From assembly GCA_018816945.1 (NCBI GenBank), contig JAHIVC010000015.1, forward strand, positions 1 through 64,000: DNA of 64,000 bases. Direction: 5' to 3'. This stretch comes from Bacteroidota bacterium (lineage in GTDB: Bacteria > Bacteroidota > Bacteroidia > Bacteroidales > GCA-2711565). Of the stretch, positions 43,790-53,178 are shown in pieces. Both the position numbers and the translations under genes were made by a program. The stretch's first letter is position 1. Each line of letters opens with the position of its first letter. The notes beneath the pieces were generated by a model. The model made no database searches, was not told the origin of the DNA, and worked only from the letters and a program-made list of their open reading frames with translations.

Positions 43790-44278
43790 TTATTTAATAT
43801 AATTGGAAGCATCAAGTTTTGTAACGGTCCAGTCGTTGAAAAAACCAATCAATTTCTTTTTGTCGTATGATTTTTCAAGCTCAAGATAAGCAGAATTTTG
43901 GGTATGGATTCTTTGCCCATCCTGATCTAAAATTACAATAACCGGAAACCCTAATCTTTGAGGAAATTCTAATTTCGACAGCACGGGCATATTGGTATGT
44001 TCCTTATCGTAGTTCACTTTAACCACCTCGTAATTATCATAAAGTGCAGCTTTTATTTCAGCATCTTCGTTAATAAATTTATTCAGTCGCAAGCACCATG
44101 GGCACCAATTGCCTCCAATAACAATCAATACATGTTTGTTTTTTTGTTTTGCCATTTCAACGGCTTTTTTGATATCAGCAGCAGCATCTGCATTTTCATC
44201 ATAAACTTTTTCGGTCTGTGCTTGTGCAAATAGTAAAGTCATTGCAAACACCAATGTTAGTATAATTTGCTTTTTCAT
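43790..44278 (-). CDS. Exported thioredoxin-fold protein (CPWC)
   Basis: 162 residues. Signal peptide 1-20 (AQAQ) and a thioredoxin-like domain with redox motif C59-PW-C62 in GGNWCPWCLRLNKF; cis-Pro in LGFPVIVILDQDGQ. The NENADAAADIKKAVEMAKQKNKHVLIV lead resembles DUF255/thioredoxin_7 proteins. Likely periplasmic disulfide reductase or isomerase; partner unknown. Faces the mutA gene head to head across 183 bp. Confidence 0.9.
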   Translation of the reverse strand: MKKQIILTLVFAMTLLFAQAQTEKVYDENADAAADIKKAVEMAKQKNKHVLIVIGGNWCPWCLRLNKFINEDAEIKAALYDNYEVVKVNYDKEHTNMPVLSKLEFPQRLGFPVIVILDQDGQRIHTQNSAYLELEKSYDKKKLIGFFNDWTVTKLDASNYIK

Positions 44279-44375
44279 AGCTCTCTTTTTTATTCATGGC
44301 GAATTTAATACAATTCTTTATTCTATCAATATGATAAAAATCATTGTGAAATAATTAACAATATTTTGGTTGCAT

Positions 44376-44408
44376 TTTGATTTAAGGAAATATTTTATTG
44401 TAACTTTG
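44376..44408 (+). promoter_or_regulatory. Promoter of mutA (TTTG-N21-TAACTTTG)
   Basis: -33-like TTTG at 44376-44379, 21-bp spacer, exact -7 TAACTTTG at 44401-44408; expected start near 44414, giving a leader of about 48 nt to ATG 44462. It is the best-spaced promoter on the plus strand in the window. Confidence 0.7.
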
Positions 44409-44461
44409 CAGCCATTTTTGACGGAAACAACATATTATTAAAGAATTGTGAACTAAAAAAT

Positions 44462-46327
44462 ATGAATTCAAAAGAAACAAATTCCAAAAAATTATTTCAG
44501 GAATTTCCTTCTGTATCAACCTCCGAATGGGAAGACATCATCATTAAAGACCTGAAAGGAGCTGATTACGATAAAAAGCTCGTGTGGAATACCAATGAAG
44601 GAATTAAGATAAAACCGTATTATCGTGCCGAGGACCTTGAAAACATTCAGCATATGGGTTCTTACCCGGGTGAATTTCCTTATGTAAGAGGTAATTCGAC
44701 CGATAATAATAACTGGTTAATACGTCAGGATATTATTGTCGACGATATAAAGGAAGCCAACGAAAAAGCATTGTTTGTGCTCGGCAGAGGGGTAGAATCA
44801 ATCGGGTTTATTCTTACTGAAATTTTATCGGTTAAAGAATTCCGTGCTTTACTTATTGGGATAATTCCAGAGGTAGTAGAAATTAACCTCATTTGTGCTT
44901 CTCATTTCAGCGAGGTTCTGACTAATTTCATTGCTGCCCTAAAAGAAAAAAAGGCGAATTTAAGCGAGGTGAAGGGTTCGATTACATACAATCCATTGAC
45001 CGATATGGTTTTAACGGGCATGAGTGCCGACTTGCGTGAAGCAAAAGAAATCATGGAATTAACCAGTAATCTGCCGAAATTCAGAACATTGGTAGTGCAT
45101 GGTAGTATTTTTCATAATTCAGGGGCTTCGGCTGTTGAAGAATTGGGTTTTTCATTGGCTACTGCTGCCGAATATTTGAATCAACTTACAGAAAAAGGAA
45201 TCTCAATCGATGAACTTGCCCCGAAAATGAGATTTGATTTTGCAGTAGGGGGTAATTATTTCATGGAAATTGCAAAAATACGTGCAGCAAGAATGTTGTG
45301 GGCAAAAATGGTGGCTGCTTATTATCCAAAAGATTTAGAAGTTGCAAAGATGTTTGTTCACTCAACCACATCCTCCTGGAATAAAACCGTTTATGATCCT
45401 TATGTAAATATGCTCCGTACAACTACCGAGGCTATGTCGTCGGTGATTGGAGGAACAGATTCATTAACTGTTAATGCGTTTGACGAATCTTTTCAAACTC
45501 CTGGTGAATTTGGTGAACGCATTGCCCGTAACCAGCAATTATTATTAAAGGAGGAATCCTATTTAGATAAAGTAGCAGATCCTGCAGCAGGTTCATATTA
45601 TATAGAAACTTTGACTGCTTCTATTGCTGAGGAAGCATGGAAAATTTTTCTGGCAACAGAGGAAAAAGGTGGTTTTATCGAAGCCTTGAAAGCCGGTTTT
45701 GTTCAGGATACCATTTATGCTACTGCTCAAAAACGAGATCAGGATATTGCAAATCGCAGGGAAATTTTTCTGGGGACCAACCAATTCCCGAATTTCAATG
45801 AAAAACTGGAGTTGAACCTTGAAGAAGATATCTTTGAAGCCGCTGATTTTAGTTCTCAAAAATCGAGGAATAAAACCCTAAAACCTTATAGGGGTGCCCA
45901 GGCTTTTGAAGCCTTACGTTATAAAACAGATCTGTTTGCCAGAGAGAATAAGCGTCCCCTGGCATTTATGCTTACTTATGGAAATGTTGGCATGCGTAAA
46001 GCAAGAGCAACTTTCGCCAGCAATTTCTTCGCCTGTGCAGGTTTTGAGGTGATGGATACCAATGGTTTTAAATCAGCCGAAGAAGGCGTAAAAGCAGCTA
46101 AAGCAGCCAAAGCAGAGATCATTGTTGTTTGTAGTTCAGATGAAGAATATACAGCGTTGGCACCGGCAGTAAAAGCCCTTTCCGGAGATGAAATCGTTGT
46201 AGTAGCCGGATATCCAAAAGAAATTATCGAAGATTTGAAAGCGATAGGCATTCAACATTTCATTCATGTAAAATCGAATGTGTTGGAAACGTTGAAACAA
46301 TTTCAGGCTGAGTTGGGGATTAAGTGA
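44462..46327 (+). CDS. mutA: Methylmalonyl-CoA mutase small (beta) subunit
   Basis: 621 residues. The N-terminal (beta/alpha)8 barrel region is recognisable ([58 protein letters not shown]). The C-terminal B12-like domain (about 500-621) lacks DxHxxG, as expected for the non-catalytic subunit of the heterodimer. With MutB it interconverts methylmalonyl-CoA and succinyl-CoA. In most genomes mutB follows directly; here a small four-helix-bundle gene is inserted in between. Confidence 0.95.
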   Translation: MNSKETNSKKLFQEFPSVSTSEWEDIIIKDLKGADYDKKLVWNTNEGIKIKPYYRAEDLENIQHMGSYPGEFPYVRGNSTDNNNWLIRQDIIVDDIKEANEKALFVLGRGVESIGFILTEILSVKEFRALLIGIIPEVVEINLICASHFSEVLTNFIAALKEKKANLSEVKGSITYNPLTDMVLTGMSADLREAKEIMELTSNLPKFRTLVVHGSIFHNSGASAVEELGFSLATAAEYLNQLTEKGISIDELAPKMRFDFAVGGNYFMEIAKIRAARMLWAKMVAAYYPKDLEVAKMFVHSTTSSWNKTVYDPYVNMLRTTTEAMSSVIGGTDSLTVNAFDESFQTPGEFGERIARNQQLLLKEESYLDKVADPAAGSYYIETLTASIAEEAWKIFLATEEKGGFIEALKAGFVQDTIYATAQKRDQDIANRREIFLGTNQFPNFNEKLELNLEEDIFEAADFSSQKSRNKTLKPYRGAQAFEALRYKTDLFARENKRPLAFMLTYGNVGMRKARATFASNFFACAGFEVMDTNGFKSAEEGVKAAKAAKAEIIVVCSSDEEYTALAPAVKALSGDEIVVVAGYPKEIIEDLKAIGIQHFIHVKSNVLETLKQFQAELGIK

Positions 46328-46332
46328 GCTAA

Positions 46333-46384
46333 GATACAAGACGCAAGACACAAGACGTTAGATGCTAGAAAACAGACAATAGAG
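46333..46384 (+). repeat. Degenerate heptanucleotide array (GAYRCAA-like), seven units
   Basis: Consecutive 7-mers GATACAA, GACGCAA, GACACAA, GACGTTA, GATGCTA, GAAAACA, GACAATA run from 46333 to 46381 and end 3 bp before the ATG of the four-helix-bundle gene. All begin with GA. Confidence 0.75.
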
Positions 46385-46741
46385 ATGCATAATTTTTTAG
46401 AATTGAAGGTATGGCAGAAGTCCAGAGAATTGGTAAAGAAGATTTACCAGTCAACGGTTGATTTTCCAACCGTTGAAAAATTTGTCTTGGAATCCCAGAT
46501 TAAAAGATCTGCGATATCAATTTCTTCAAATATTGCTGAAGGAGCTGGCAGAGAGACATCAAAAGAGTTTAGTAGGTTTCTAGATATCGCCTCCGGATCT
46601 GCTTTTGAACTTGAGTCACAAATTATACTTGCTTTGGATTTAGAGTTCATCAATCCGAAAGCTGGAGAAACGCTGATAAATGACATTAAAGAAATACAAA
46701 AAATGATAAATGGATTTAAAGTTTCGTTGATCAAGTCTTGA
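46385..46741 (+). CDS. Four-helix-bundle protein (S23/23S rRNA intervening-sequence protein family)
   Basis: 118 residues, all helical. The family pattern is clear: LELKVWQKSRELVKKIYQ at the start, FPTVEKFVLESQIKRSAISISSNIAEGAGRETSKEFSRFLDIA in the middle and SAFELESQIILALDLEFI. Members occur in intervening sequences of 23S rRNA genes and, as Avd, in diversity-generating retroelements; they form pentamers and bind nucleic acid in the Avd case. Here it stands alone between mutA and mutB, bordered by heptad repeats of opposite orientation and a GC-rich palindrome. No reverse transcriptase is in the window. Likely an inserted cassette; function unknown. Confidence 0.9.
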   Translation: MHNFLELKVWQKSRELVKKIYQSTVDFPTVEKFVLESQIKRSAISISSNIAEGAGRETSKEFSRFLDIASGSAFELESQIILALDLEFINPKAGETLINDIKEIQKMINGFKVSLIKS

Positions 46742-46744
46742 TAC

Positions 46745-46784
46745 CCTGCCTGCGGCAGGCAGGTTGCATCTTGATACTTGAGTC
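46745..46784 (-). repeat. GC-rich palindrome plus inverted heptad units downstream of the four-helix-bundle gene
   Basis: CCTGCCTGC (46745-46753) and GCAGGCAGG (46755-46763) form a perfect palindrome. TTGCATC, TTGATAC, TTGAGTC (46764-46784) follow; on the minus strand they read GACTCAA, GTATCAA, GATGCAA, the same motif as the array at 46333-46384 but inverted. Confidence 0.75.
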
Positions 46785-46798
46785 TAAAAAAATAAATC

Positions 46799-48955
46799 AT
46801 GAAACCAAATTATAAAGAAATTAACATCAAGAGTCAGGAAAAACAATCAATGACGGCAAGCGGATGGGAAAAAGCAAACCATATTGCAAACGATTGGAAA
46901 ACTCCTGAGCAAATCGACATAAAAACAGCTTTCACCAAAGCCGATTTGGAGGGCATGGAGCATTTGAATTATGCTGCCGGAAAAGCACCATTTTTGCGTG
47001 GGCCATACTCTACCATGTTCGTAATGCGACCATGGACCATTCGACAATATGCGGGATTTTCTACAGCAGAAGAATCCAATGCATTTTATCGCAGAAACCT
47101 TGCTGCCGGTCAAAAAGGCTTATCCGTTGCATTCGACCTGGCCACTCACCGTGGTTATGATTCCGATCATGAAAGGGTGGAAGGCGATGTTGGTAAAGCG
47201 GGGGTAGCTATCGATTCGATCCTGGATATGAAAATTCTTTTTGATCAAATCCCTTTGGATAAAATGTCGGTTTCGATGACCATGAATGGTGCGGTTTTGC
47301 CTGTTTTGGCATTTTATATTGTTTCAGGCTTGGAGCAAGGCGTTCCATTGGATCAATTAAGCGGAACCATCCAAAATGATATTTTGAAGGAATTTATGGT
47401 GCGTAATACCTACATATATCCTCCTTTACCATCTATGAAAATCATAGCAGATATCTTTGAATACACTTCTAAAAATATGCCGAAGTTTAATTCGATCTCC
47501 ATTTCCGGTTACCACATGCAAGAGGCTGGTGCAACTGCTGATATTGAATTGGCTTATACCTTGGCCGACGGATTAGAATATTTGAGGGCAGGGGTAAATG
47601 CCGGAATGGACATAGATACATTCGCCCCTCGTCTATCATTTTTCTGGGCTGTTGGGATGAATCATTTTATGGAAATAGCCAAAATGAGAGCTGCCCGAAT
47701 GCTTTGGGCGAAGATTGTTAAACAGTTTAATCCAAAAAATCCTAAGTCAATGGCACTTCGAACCCACAGCCAGACTTCAGGTTGGAGCTTAACCGAACAG
47801 GATCCATACAATAATGTGGGACGTACTTGTATCGAAGCAATGGCTGCGGCACTTGGTCACACCCAATCATTGCATACCAACGCTTTGGATGAGGCCATTG
47901 CTTTGCCAACTGATGCTTCAGCGCGTATTGCACGAAATACACAGATTTATATTCAAGAAGAAACCAATATTTGTAAAACGGTCGATCCTTGGGCAGGTTC
48001 TTATTATGTTGAAAAATTAACCCATGAAATCGCACATAAGGCGTGGGAACTAATCGAAGAAGTTGAAGCGTTGGGCGGTATGGCAAAAGCGATTGAAACA
48101 GGATTGCCAAAAATGCGTATAGAAGAAGCATCTGCAAGAAAACAAGCACGTATTGATGCAAAAAAAGATACGATTGTTGGGATCAACAAATATAGATTGG
48201 ATAAACAGGATCCCATCGAAACCTTGGAGGTTGACAATACGGCGGTTCGTTTATCGCAAATTAAGAGATTGAAGAAATTACGTGCCGAACGAAATAATGA
48301 AGAAGTTGAACTTGCCTTAAATGCAATTACTAAAGCTTGTGAAACAGGTGAAGGAAATTTATTAGCTTTGGCAGTTGATGCAGCTCAGAAAAGGGCTTCG
48401 TTAGGTGAAATTTCAGATGCATGCGAAAAAATATTTGGGAGGTATAAAGCCGTGATAAGATCAATTTCAGGAGTATATTCATCAGAATCGGGTGATGACG
48501 GGCAATTCAAAAAAGCCTGTGAAATGGCCGATCAGTTTGCCGAATTGGAAGGTCGTCGCCCACGAATTATGATTGCCAAAATGGGCCAGGATGGTCACGA
48601 CCGAGGCGAAAAGGTTGTGGCAACAGGTTATGCCGACATGGGATTTGATGTGGACATCGGTCCATTGTTCCAAACACCGGCCGAATCGGCCCGCCAGGCT
48701 GTTGAAAATGATGTGCATATATTGGGCGTATCAAGTTTAGCCGCCGGACATAAAACTTTGGTTCCTCAGGTAATTAAAGAACTAAAAAAATTAGGTCGTG
48801 AAGATATCATGGTAATTGTTGGAGGAGTAATCCCTGCTCAGGATTATGAGTTTTTATACAAGGCTGGTGCCGTTGCTATTTTTGGTCCCGGAACCGTGGT
48901 TTCCGAATCCGGCATTAAGATGCTGGAGATTTTGATTGATTCAAGAAAAAGATAG
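46799..48955 (+). CDS. mutB: Methylmalonyl-CoA mutase large (alpha, catalytic) subunit
   Basis: 718 residues. N-terminal barrel binds CoA and substrate ([41 protein letters not shown]), and the C-terminal cobalamin domain has D598-G-H600-DRG, His600 being the lower axial cobalt ligand, followed by [22 protein letters not shown]. Adenosylcobalamin-dependent isomerisation of methylmalonyl-CoA and succinyl-CoA, used in propionate metabolism. Partner of MutA upstream and of MeaB at 10.9 kb. A terminator follows. Confidence 0.97.
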   Translation: MKPNYKEINIKSQEKQSMTASGWEKANHIANDWKTPEQIDIKTAFTKADLEGMEHLNYAAGKAPFLRGPYSTMFVMRPWTIRQYAGFSTAEESNAFYRRNLAAGQKGLSVAFDLATHRGYDSDHERVEGDVGKAGVAIDSILDMKILFDQIPLDKMSVSMTMNGAVLPVLAFYIVSGLEQGVPLDQLSGTIQNDILKEFMVRNTYIYPPLPSMKIIADIFEYTSKNMPKFNSISISGYHMQEAGATADIELAYTLADGLEYLRAGVNAGMDIDTFAPRLSFFWAVGMNHFMEIAKMRAARMLWAKIVKQFNPKNPKSMALRTHSQTSGWSLTEQDPYNNVGRTCIEAMAAALGHTQSLHTNALDEAIALPTDASARIARNTQIYIQEETNICKTVDPWAGSYYVEKLTHEIAHKAWELIEEVEALGGMAKAIETGLPKMRIEEASARKQARIDAKKDTIVGINKYRLDKQDPIETLEVDNTAVRLSQIKRLKKLRAERNNEEVELALNAITKACETGEGNLLALAVDAAQKRASLGEISDACEKIFGRYKAVIRSISGVYSSESGDDGQFKKACEMADQFAELEGRRPRIMIAKMGQDGHDRGEKVVATGYADMGFDVDIGPLFQTPAESARQAVENDVHILGVSSLAAGHKTLVPQVIKELKKLGREDIMVIVGGVIPAQDYEFLYKAGAVAIFGPGTVVSESGIKMLEILIDSRKR

Positions 48956-48982
48956 ATTAATAATTATATTATTGAAGATAAG

Positions 48983-49011
48983 CAGCTCTCAAGAAATTGG
49001 GGGCTGTTTTT
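48983..49011 (+). terminator. Terminator after mutB
   Basis: CAGCTCTC (48983-48990) pairs with GGGGGCTG (48999-49006, two G-T pairs) and is followed by TTTTT. Confidence 0.65.
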
Positions 49012-49031
49012 ATATAAAGACAGAAGATGTT

Positions 49032-49066
49032 AGCAAATAGCCAAAAGCTAAAAGCCAACTGCCAAA
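49032..49066. repeat. Five-unit heptanucleotide array (AGCCAAA)
   Basis: 7-mers AGCAAAT, AGCCAAA, AGCTAAA, AGCCAAC, TGCCAAA in a row, just after the mutB terminator. Same unit length as the array at 46333 but a different motif. Confidence 0.7.
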
Positions 49067-49135
49067 TTTTGTAACTTAGCAAGAATGGAAAATCCTATCA
49101 AACAACTATCTCCTATTTTTGGATAAAATTATGCA

Positions 49136-50002
49136 ATGAAAGGAAGAGGAGAAACCATCAAAGATTATCAGGAGCGCATTAACAAGGTGCTGGTTTATAT
49201 CAGCGAACATCTGGATGAAAAACTGGAACTTGAAAAACTGGCTGCAATGTCAAATTTTTCTGTATTTCATTTTCATCGGATTTTTAGGGCATTCCTGAAT
49301 GAGCCACTTGGAACATTTGTAACGCGTTTACGATTGGATTATGCAGCAAAATTATTGGAATTTGGTACCGACCCGATAAGTGAAATTGCATATAAAGTTG
49401 GATTTGAGGTTCCTTCTTCTTTAAACAAAGCTTTTAAGAAACGATTCGGCGTTACACCTGTGGAATTCCGTGAAACAAAAAAGGCTTTGATCCCTTTCGA
49501 TTTTATTCATTTAAACAGTAAGGCTATGGAACTAAATTTAAAACCACAGATTAAAGAAATTAATGAGAAAAAAGTAATTTATGTTCAAGCAATTGGCAAA
49601 TATGCTGATTCGGCGGGAAAAGCATGGGATCAATTATGCGAATTCATGAAGCAGGAAAAATTATTTACGTTTGGATTAGAAACTATTGGAATTGGACATG
49701 ATGACCCCAGTGTGACCGACAGTGATAAACTTCGGTATGATGCATGCATGACTATAAAAAAAGATGTTCAACCAAAGGGAAACATTGGCGTGAAAGTCAT
49801 TGCCGGGGGAAAGTATGCCATCTTCAAATACAAAGGTCCTTATACCAATCTTGAGCAGGTTTATAATTATATTTTCAAGAATTGGTTACCTGCTTCAAAT
49901 TATGAGTTAGAAGATAAGCCATGTTTTGAAAAGTATTTAAACAATCCCGAAAAACATAAACCTGAAAACTACAAAACACACATCTATGTGCCATTGAAAT
50001 AG
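49136..50002 (+). CDS. AraC-family transcriptional regulator with GyrI-like effector-binding domain
   Basis: 288 residues. N-terminal AraC HTH pair (about 10-110): LEKLAAMSNFSVFHFHRIFRAFLNEPLGTFVTRLRLDYAAKLL then ISEIAYKVGFEVPSSLNKAFKKRFGVTP. C-terminal GyrI/AraE_bind-like domain (about 130-288), the layout of the Rob/SoxS-like group that binds hydrophobic or toxic small molecules. Its targets are not visible; it stands alone, divergent from none. Likely senses a small compound, possibly for drug or stress tolerance. Confidence 0.92.
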   Translation: MKGRGETIKDYQERINKVLVYISEHLDEKLELEKLAAMSNFSVFHFHRIFRAFLNEPLGTFVTRLRLDYAAKLLEFGTDPISEIAYKVGFEVPSSLNKAFKKRFGVTPVEFRETKKALIPFDFIHLNSKAMELNLKPQIKEINEKKVIYVQAIGKYADSAGKAWDQLCEFMKQEKLFTFGLETIGIGHDDPSVTDSDKLRYDACMTIKKDVQPKGNIGVKVIAGGKYAIFKYKGPYTNLEQVYNYIFKNWLPASNYELEDKPCFEKYLNNPEKHKPENYKTHIYVPLK

Positions 50003-50179
50003 AGCTTGGTCAGGATTTTTCGACAATTGATATCCCCAAAGAATTAGGAGGATGGCAGCCATAAATAAAAGGATGCCATCCCTAATGTCTGTACTTTATA
50101 AGAGTGCTACGTATTATTTCTTCCACAGGTACTTTGTTATTTCGTAATTTTATACTTCCTATTTTAAAAATCGAAACCC

Positions 50180-53029
50180 ATGAAATTTCTCAAGAAGTTT
50201 TTTAAGTGGCTGGCAATTATTCTTTTTAGTTTAGTTGTTCTGATGTTTGTCGTTCCAATCATATTTAAAGGGAAATTGATCAAATTAGCCAAAATCGAAA
50301 TCAATAAAAATGTTAATGCAACAGTTGAATTTGGTGATTTTAGCCTTAGCCTGTTCACAGCTTTTCCTAATGCCAATTTTGTTATGCATGATTTGAGCAT
50401 AAAAGGATTGGGCGATTTTGAGATGGATACGCTATTGCAATTTAACAAGTTAGAGTTGAGGGTTGGATTGTTCAGTTTGGGGTCGAACCAATTGAGTATT
50501 AGTTCTATTTTACTTGACCATCTTTCCATTAAAACCAAGGTTTTAAAAAATGGGCAAGTGAACTGGGATATTGCAAAAGAAAGTACGGCAACCACCGGCA
50601 ATGAGCAGGAAGCTTCAAGTTTCAAACTGAATTTAAAGCGGATCAAAATCAATAACGGCGAATTTGTTTATGATGATGAGGAAATGAACTTACTTACCCA
50701 AGTAAAGGACATTCAGGGAATTCTTTCGGGTGATATGGTTGCTGACATTGCTAACCTTCGGGCAGAGATTTCTTCAAATGATTTCACGCTTACTTATGGC
50801 GGAATAAATTATATAAGCAGTGCCAAAATAGAAGCGAAGGGCGGAATTGAAACCGATCTGGCTAATTCAAAATACACTTTTACCCAAAACGAAATTTTAC
50901 TGAATGATTTGGCTCTGCTTTTTAACGGAAGCATCGAAATGCCGGCTGAAGATATTACGATAAAATTGGACATTGTTGCAAAACAAAATGATTTCAAAAG
51001 CTTTTTATCGATGATCCCTGCTATTTACAATAACAATTTTAAAGATATTGAGGCCACTGGCACGATGGGAATAAATGCCAAAATAGAGGGCGTTTATAAT
51101 GAAAAGCAGATGCCGGGTTTCGAGGTGGCATTAAATATTGATGAAGGAATGTTCAAGTACCCCGATCTACCCGGATCGGTTAAAAACGTGAATGTTGATT
51201 TAAACATAAACAATAAGGATGGAGTGATGGACCACACGATAATAGATCTCAGAAAACTGCATCTTGATTTTGCGGGTAACCCCATTGATGCGCAATTGTT
51301 GGTTATAAATCCGATGAGCGACCCCAATATTAGCGGTATGTTAAACGGAAGGATTGATCTGGAGAACCTTAAAAATATCATTCCATTAAAAGAAACCGAA
51401 TTGAAAGGAATCATTAATTCTGCAGTTGATTTTAAAGGAAAAATCTCATCAGTTGAAGAAGGGAATTATGCCGATTTTTTAGCAAGTGGGGAGATTAAGG
51501 CTAATGGACTTTTCTATAAAAGCACAACACTTCCCGAAGGTTTAGCCCTAAACGATGCCTTACTTGAATTCAAACCCCAATATCTTGATCTCAAATCATT
51601 TGATGCACAATTCGGGAAAAGTGATTTTCAAATGAAAGGGAAAGTTGAAAATTATCTGGCTTATTTTTTTAAAGATGAAGCCTTGAAAGGAAATTTCACT
51701 TTTAGCTCAAATCTTCTTGATTTGAATGAATTAATGGCCGCCAATAGTGATGAAGATCAGCAGGATTCACCAGTAAGCGTTTTTGAAGTTCCGGCGAATA
51801 TTGATTTTACACTTTCATCAACCATTAAAAAAGTTTTGTACCAAAAAATTGAAATAAATGATGTAAAAGGAAGTATTGCCGTAAAGGATTCAAAAGTTGA
51901 GCTGAAAAATGTAATGATGAATATGCTTGACGGAAACATTACAATGGATGGATTTTATGAAACAATCGATATTGCCAATCCTAAAATAAATTTTAGTTTG
52001 GGGATTAATGAAATCGATCTGGGAAAGACGTTTAAGAATTTTAATACCTTTAAACTCCTTGCTCCGATTGCGGAAAACTGTCTGGGGAAATTTTCGGCTA
52101 GCATCAATAATTACAGCTGTATATTGAAAAACAATCTGATGCCTGATTTGAATACCATCAATGCCAATGGAAAAATCAACAGCAAAAACATTCAACTCAA
52201 TAATGCGGCTATTTTTAATCAAATTAGCAGCTTGCTGAAATCCGACGACTATAAATCTTTTAATTTGAAAGACCTCGTATTGAGTTTTTTAATTAAAGAC
52301 GGGATGGTTGAAGTGAAGCCATTTGTTACAAAAATCAAAAACACGACAACAACTATCAGCGGGTATCATGGAGTTGACCAAGCGATTAATTATAATTTGA
52401 AATTTTCAATTCCCCGTTCAGATTTTGGTGGGGCAAACCAGGTGTTAACCGATCTTCTTTCGAATGCGGAAAGTACAGGTTTGGATTTTAAAATGGCTGA
52501 TTTTATTGATATAAATGCTGCAATTACCGGAAGTATCACAAACCCGAAAATCACCCTTGATTTGGGAAAAGCAGGACAAAGCATCGTAGCAAATGTTAAG
52601 GAGCAGGTAAATGAAAAAATAGATGCGACTAAACAGGAAGCAATTCAAAAAGCACAGGATCAGGCCGATAAAATAATGGCCCTAGCCAATGAAAAAGCTT
52701 CACAATTAATCGCGATTGCAGATAGCAGTACCGCACAGATTAAAAGGTCGGCTAAAATTTTGGCTGACAAAGTACGATCTGAAGCAGAAACTGAAGCAAA
52801 AAAAATAGAAGAAAAAGCCGCTGGGCAAAATGAGTTATTACAAATAGCTGCTAAAAAGGGTGCCGACATAGTTCGTTCGGAAGCTGAGAAGAAGGCTGTA
52901 AAAATTGAAGAAGAGGCTGCTGTAAAAACGGATCAATTAATGCAAAAAGCAAATATTGAAGCCGATATTTTAAAGAATAAAGCAAAGAATGAAGGAGATG
53001 CTTTAATCGAAAAAGCGAAAGGATTGTAA
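50180..53029 (+). CDS. AsmA-like envelope protein with coiled-coil C-terminal tail
   Basis: 949 residues: N-terminal membrane anchor (about 10-30), then a long repetitive beta-groove region of the AsmA/TamB type (VNATVEFGDFSLSLFTAFPNANFVMHDLSIKG; later LKGIINSAVDFKGKISS) to about residue 800. AsmA-family proteins are thought to bridge the envelope and move phospholipid. The last 150 residues are an Ala-, Lys- and Glu-rich helix (ATKQEAIQKAQDQADKI through EGDALIEKAKGL) predicted to form a coiled coil, which is absent from E. coli AsmA. Single-gene unit. Confidence 0.88.
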   Translation: MKFLKKFFKWLAIILFSLVVLMFVVPIIFKGKLIKLAKIEINKNVNATVEFGDFSLSLFTAFPNANFVMHDLSIKGLGDFEMDTLLQFNKLELRVGLFSLGSNQLSISSILLDHLSIKTKVLKNGQVNWDIAKESTATTGNEQEASSFKLNLKRIKINNGEFVYDDEEMNLLTQVKDIQGILSGDMVADIANLRAEISSNDFTLTYGGINYISSAKIEAKGGIETDLANSKYTFTQNEILLNDLALLFNGSIEMPAEDITIKLDIVAKQNDFKSFLSMIPAIYNNNFKDIEATGTMGINAKIEGVYNEKQMPGFEVALNIDEGMFKYPDLPGSVKNVNVDLNINNKDGVMDHTIIDLRKLHLDFAGNPIDAQLLVINPMSDPNISGMLNGRIDLENLKNIIPLKETELKGIINSAVDFKGKISSVEEGNYADFLASGEIKANGLFYKSTTLPEGLALNDALLEFKPQYLDLKSFDAQFGKSDFQMKGKVENYLAYFFKDEALKGNFTFSSNLLDLNELMAANSDEDQQDSPVSVFEVPANIDFTLSSTIKKVLYQKIEINDVKGSIAVKDSKVELKNVMMNMLDGNITMDGFYETIDIANPKINFSLGINEIDLGKTFKNFNTFKLLAPIAENCLGKFSASINNYSCILKNNLMPDLNTINANGKINSKNIQLNNAAIFNQISSLLKSDDYKSFNLKDLVLSFLIKDGMVEVKPFVTKIKNTTTTISGYHGVDQAINYNLKFSIPRSDFGGANQVLTDLLSNAESTGLDFKMADFIDINAAITGSITNPKITLDLGKAGQSIVANVKEQVNEKIDATKQEAIQKAQDQADKIMALANEKASQLIAIADSSTAQIKRSAKILADKVRSEAETEAKKIEEKAAGQNELLQIAAKKGADIVRSEAEKKAVKIEEEAAVKTDQLMQKANIEADILKNKAKNEGDALIEKAKGL

Positions 53030-53178
53030 TTTCTAGAAATAGTTTTACAAATGTTTTAAATCATTTCCAGCCTGCAGTTAGAACATAACAGATTCTTATA
53101 ATATGGATTATCGGTTTAAGATTATCTCTCTTTTATTTTTATCTTTAAACCTTTAAATTAATCTAATCTTCAACTCTC

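Noticed and set aside
46385-46741. Diversity-generating retroelement (four-helix-bundle protein as Avd)
   Set aside because: No reverse transcriptase, template repeat or variable-protein gene is visible nearby.
46444-46800. 118-aa minus-strand frame in the mutA-mutB cassette
   Set aside because: Antisense to the four-helix-bundle gene, which has clear family similarity; the minus frame has none and runs through the palindrome.
47742-48161. 139-aa minus-strand frame
   Set aside because: Shadow of mutB, with no recognisable domain.
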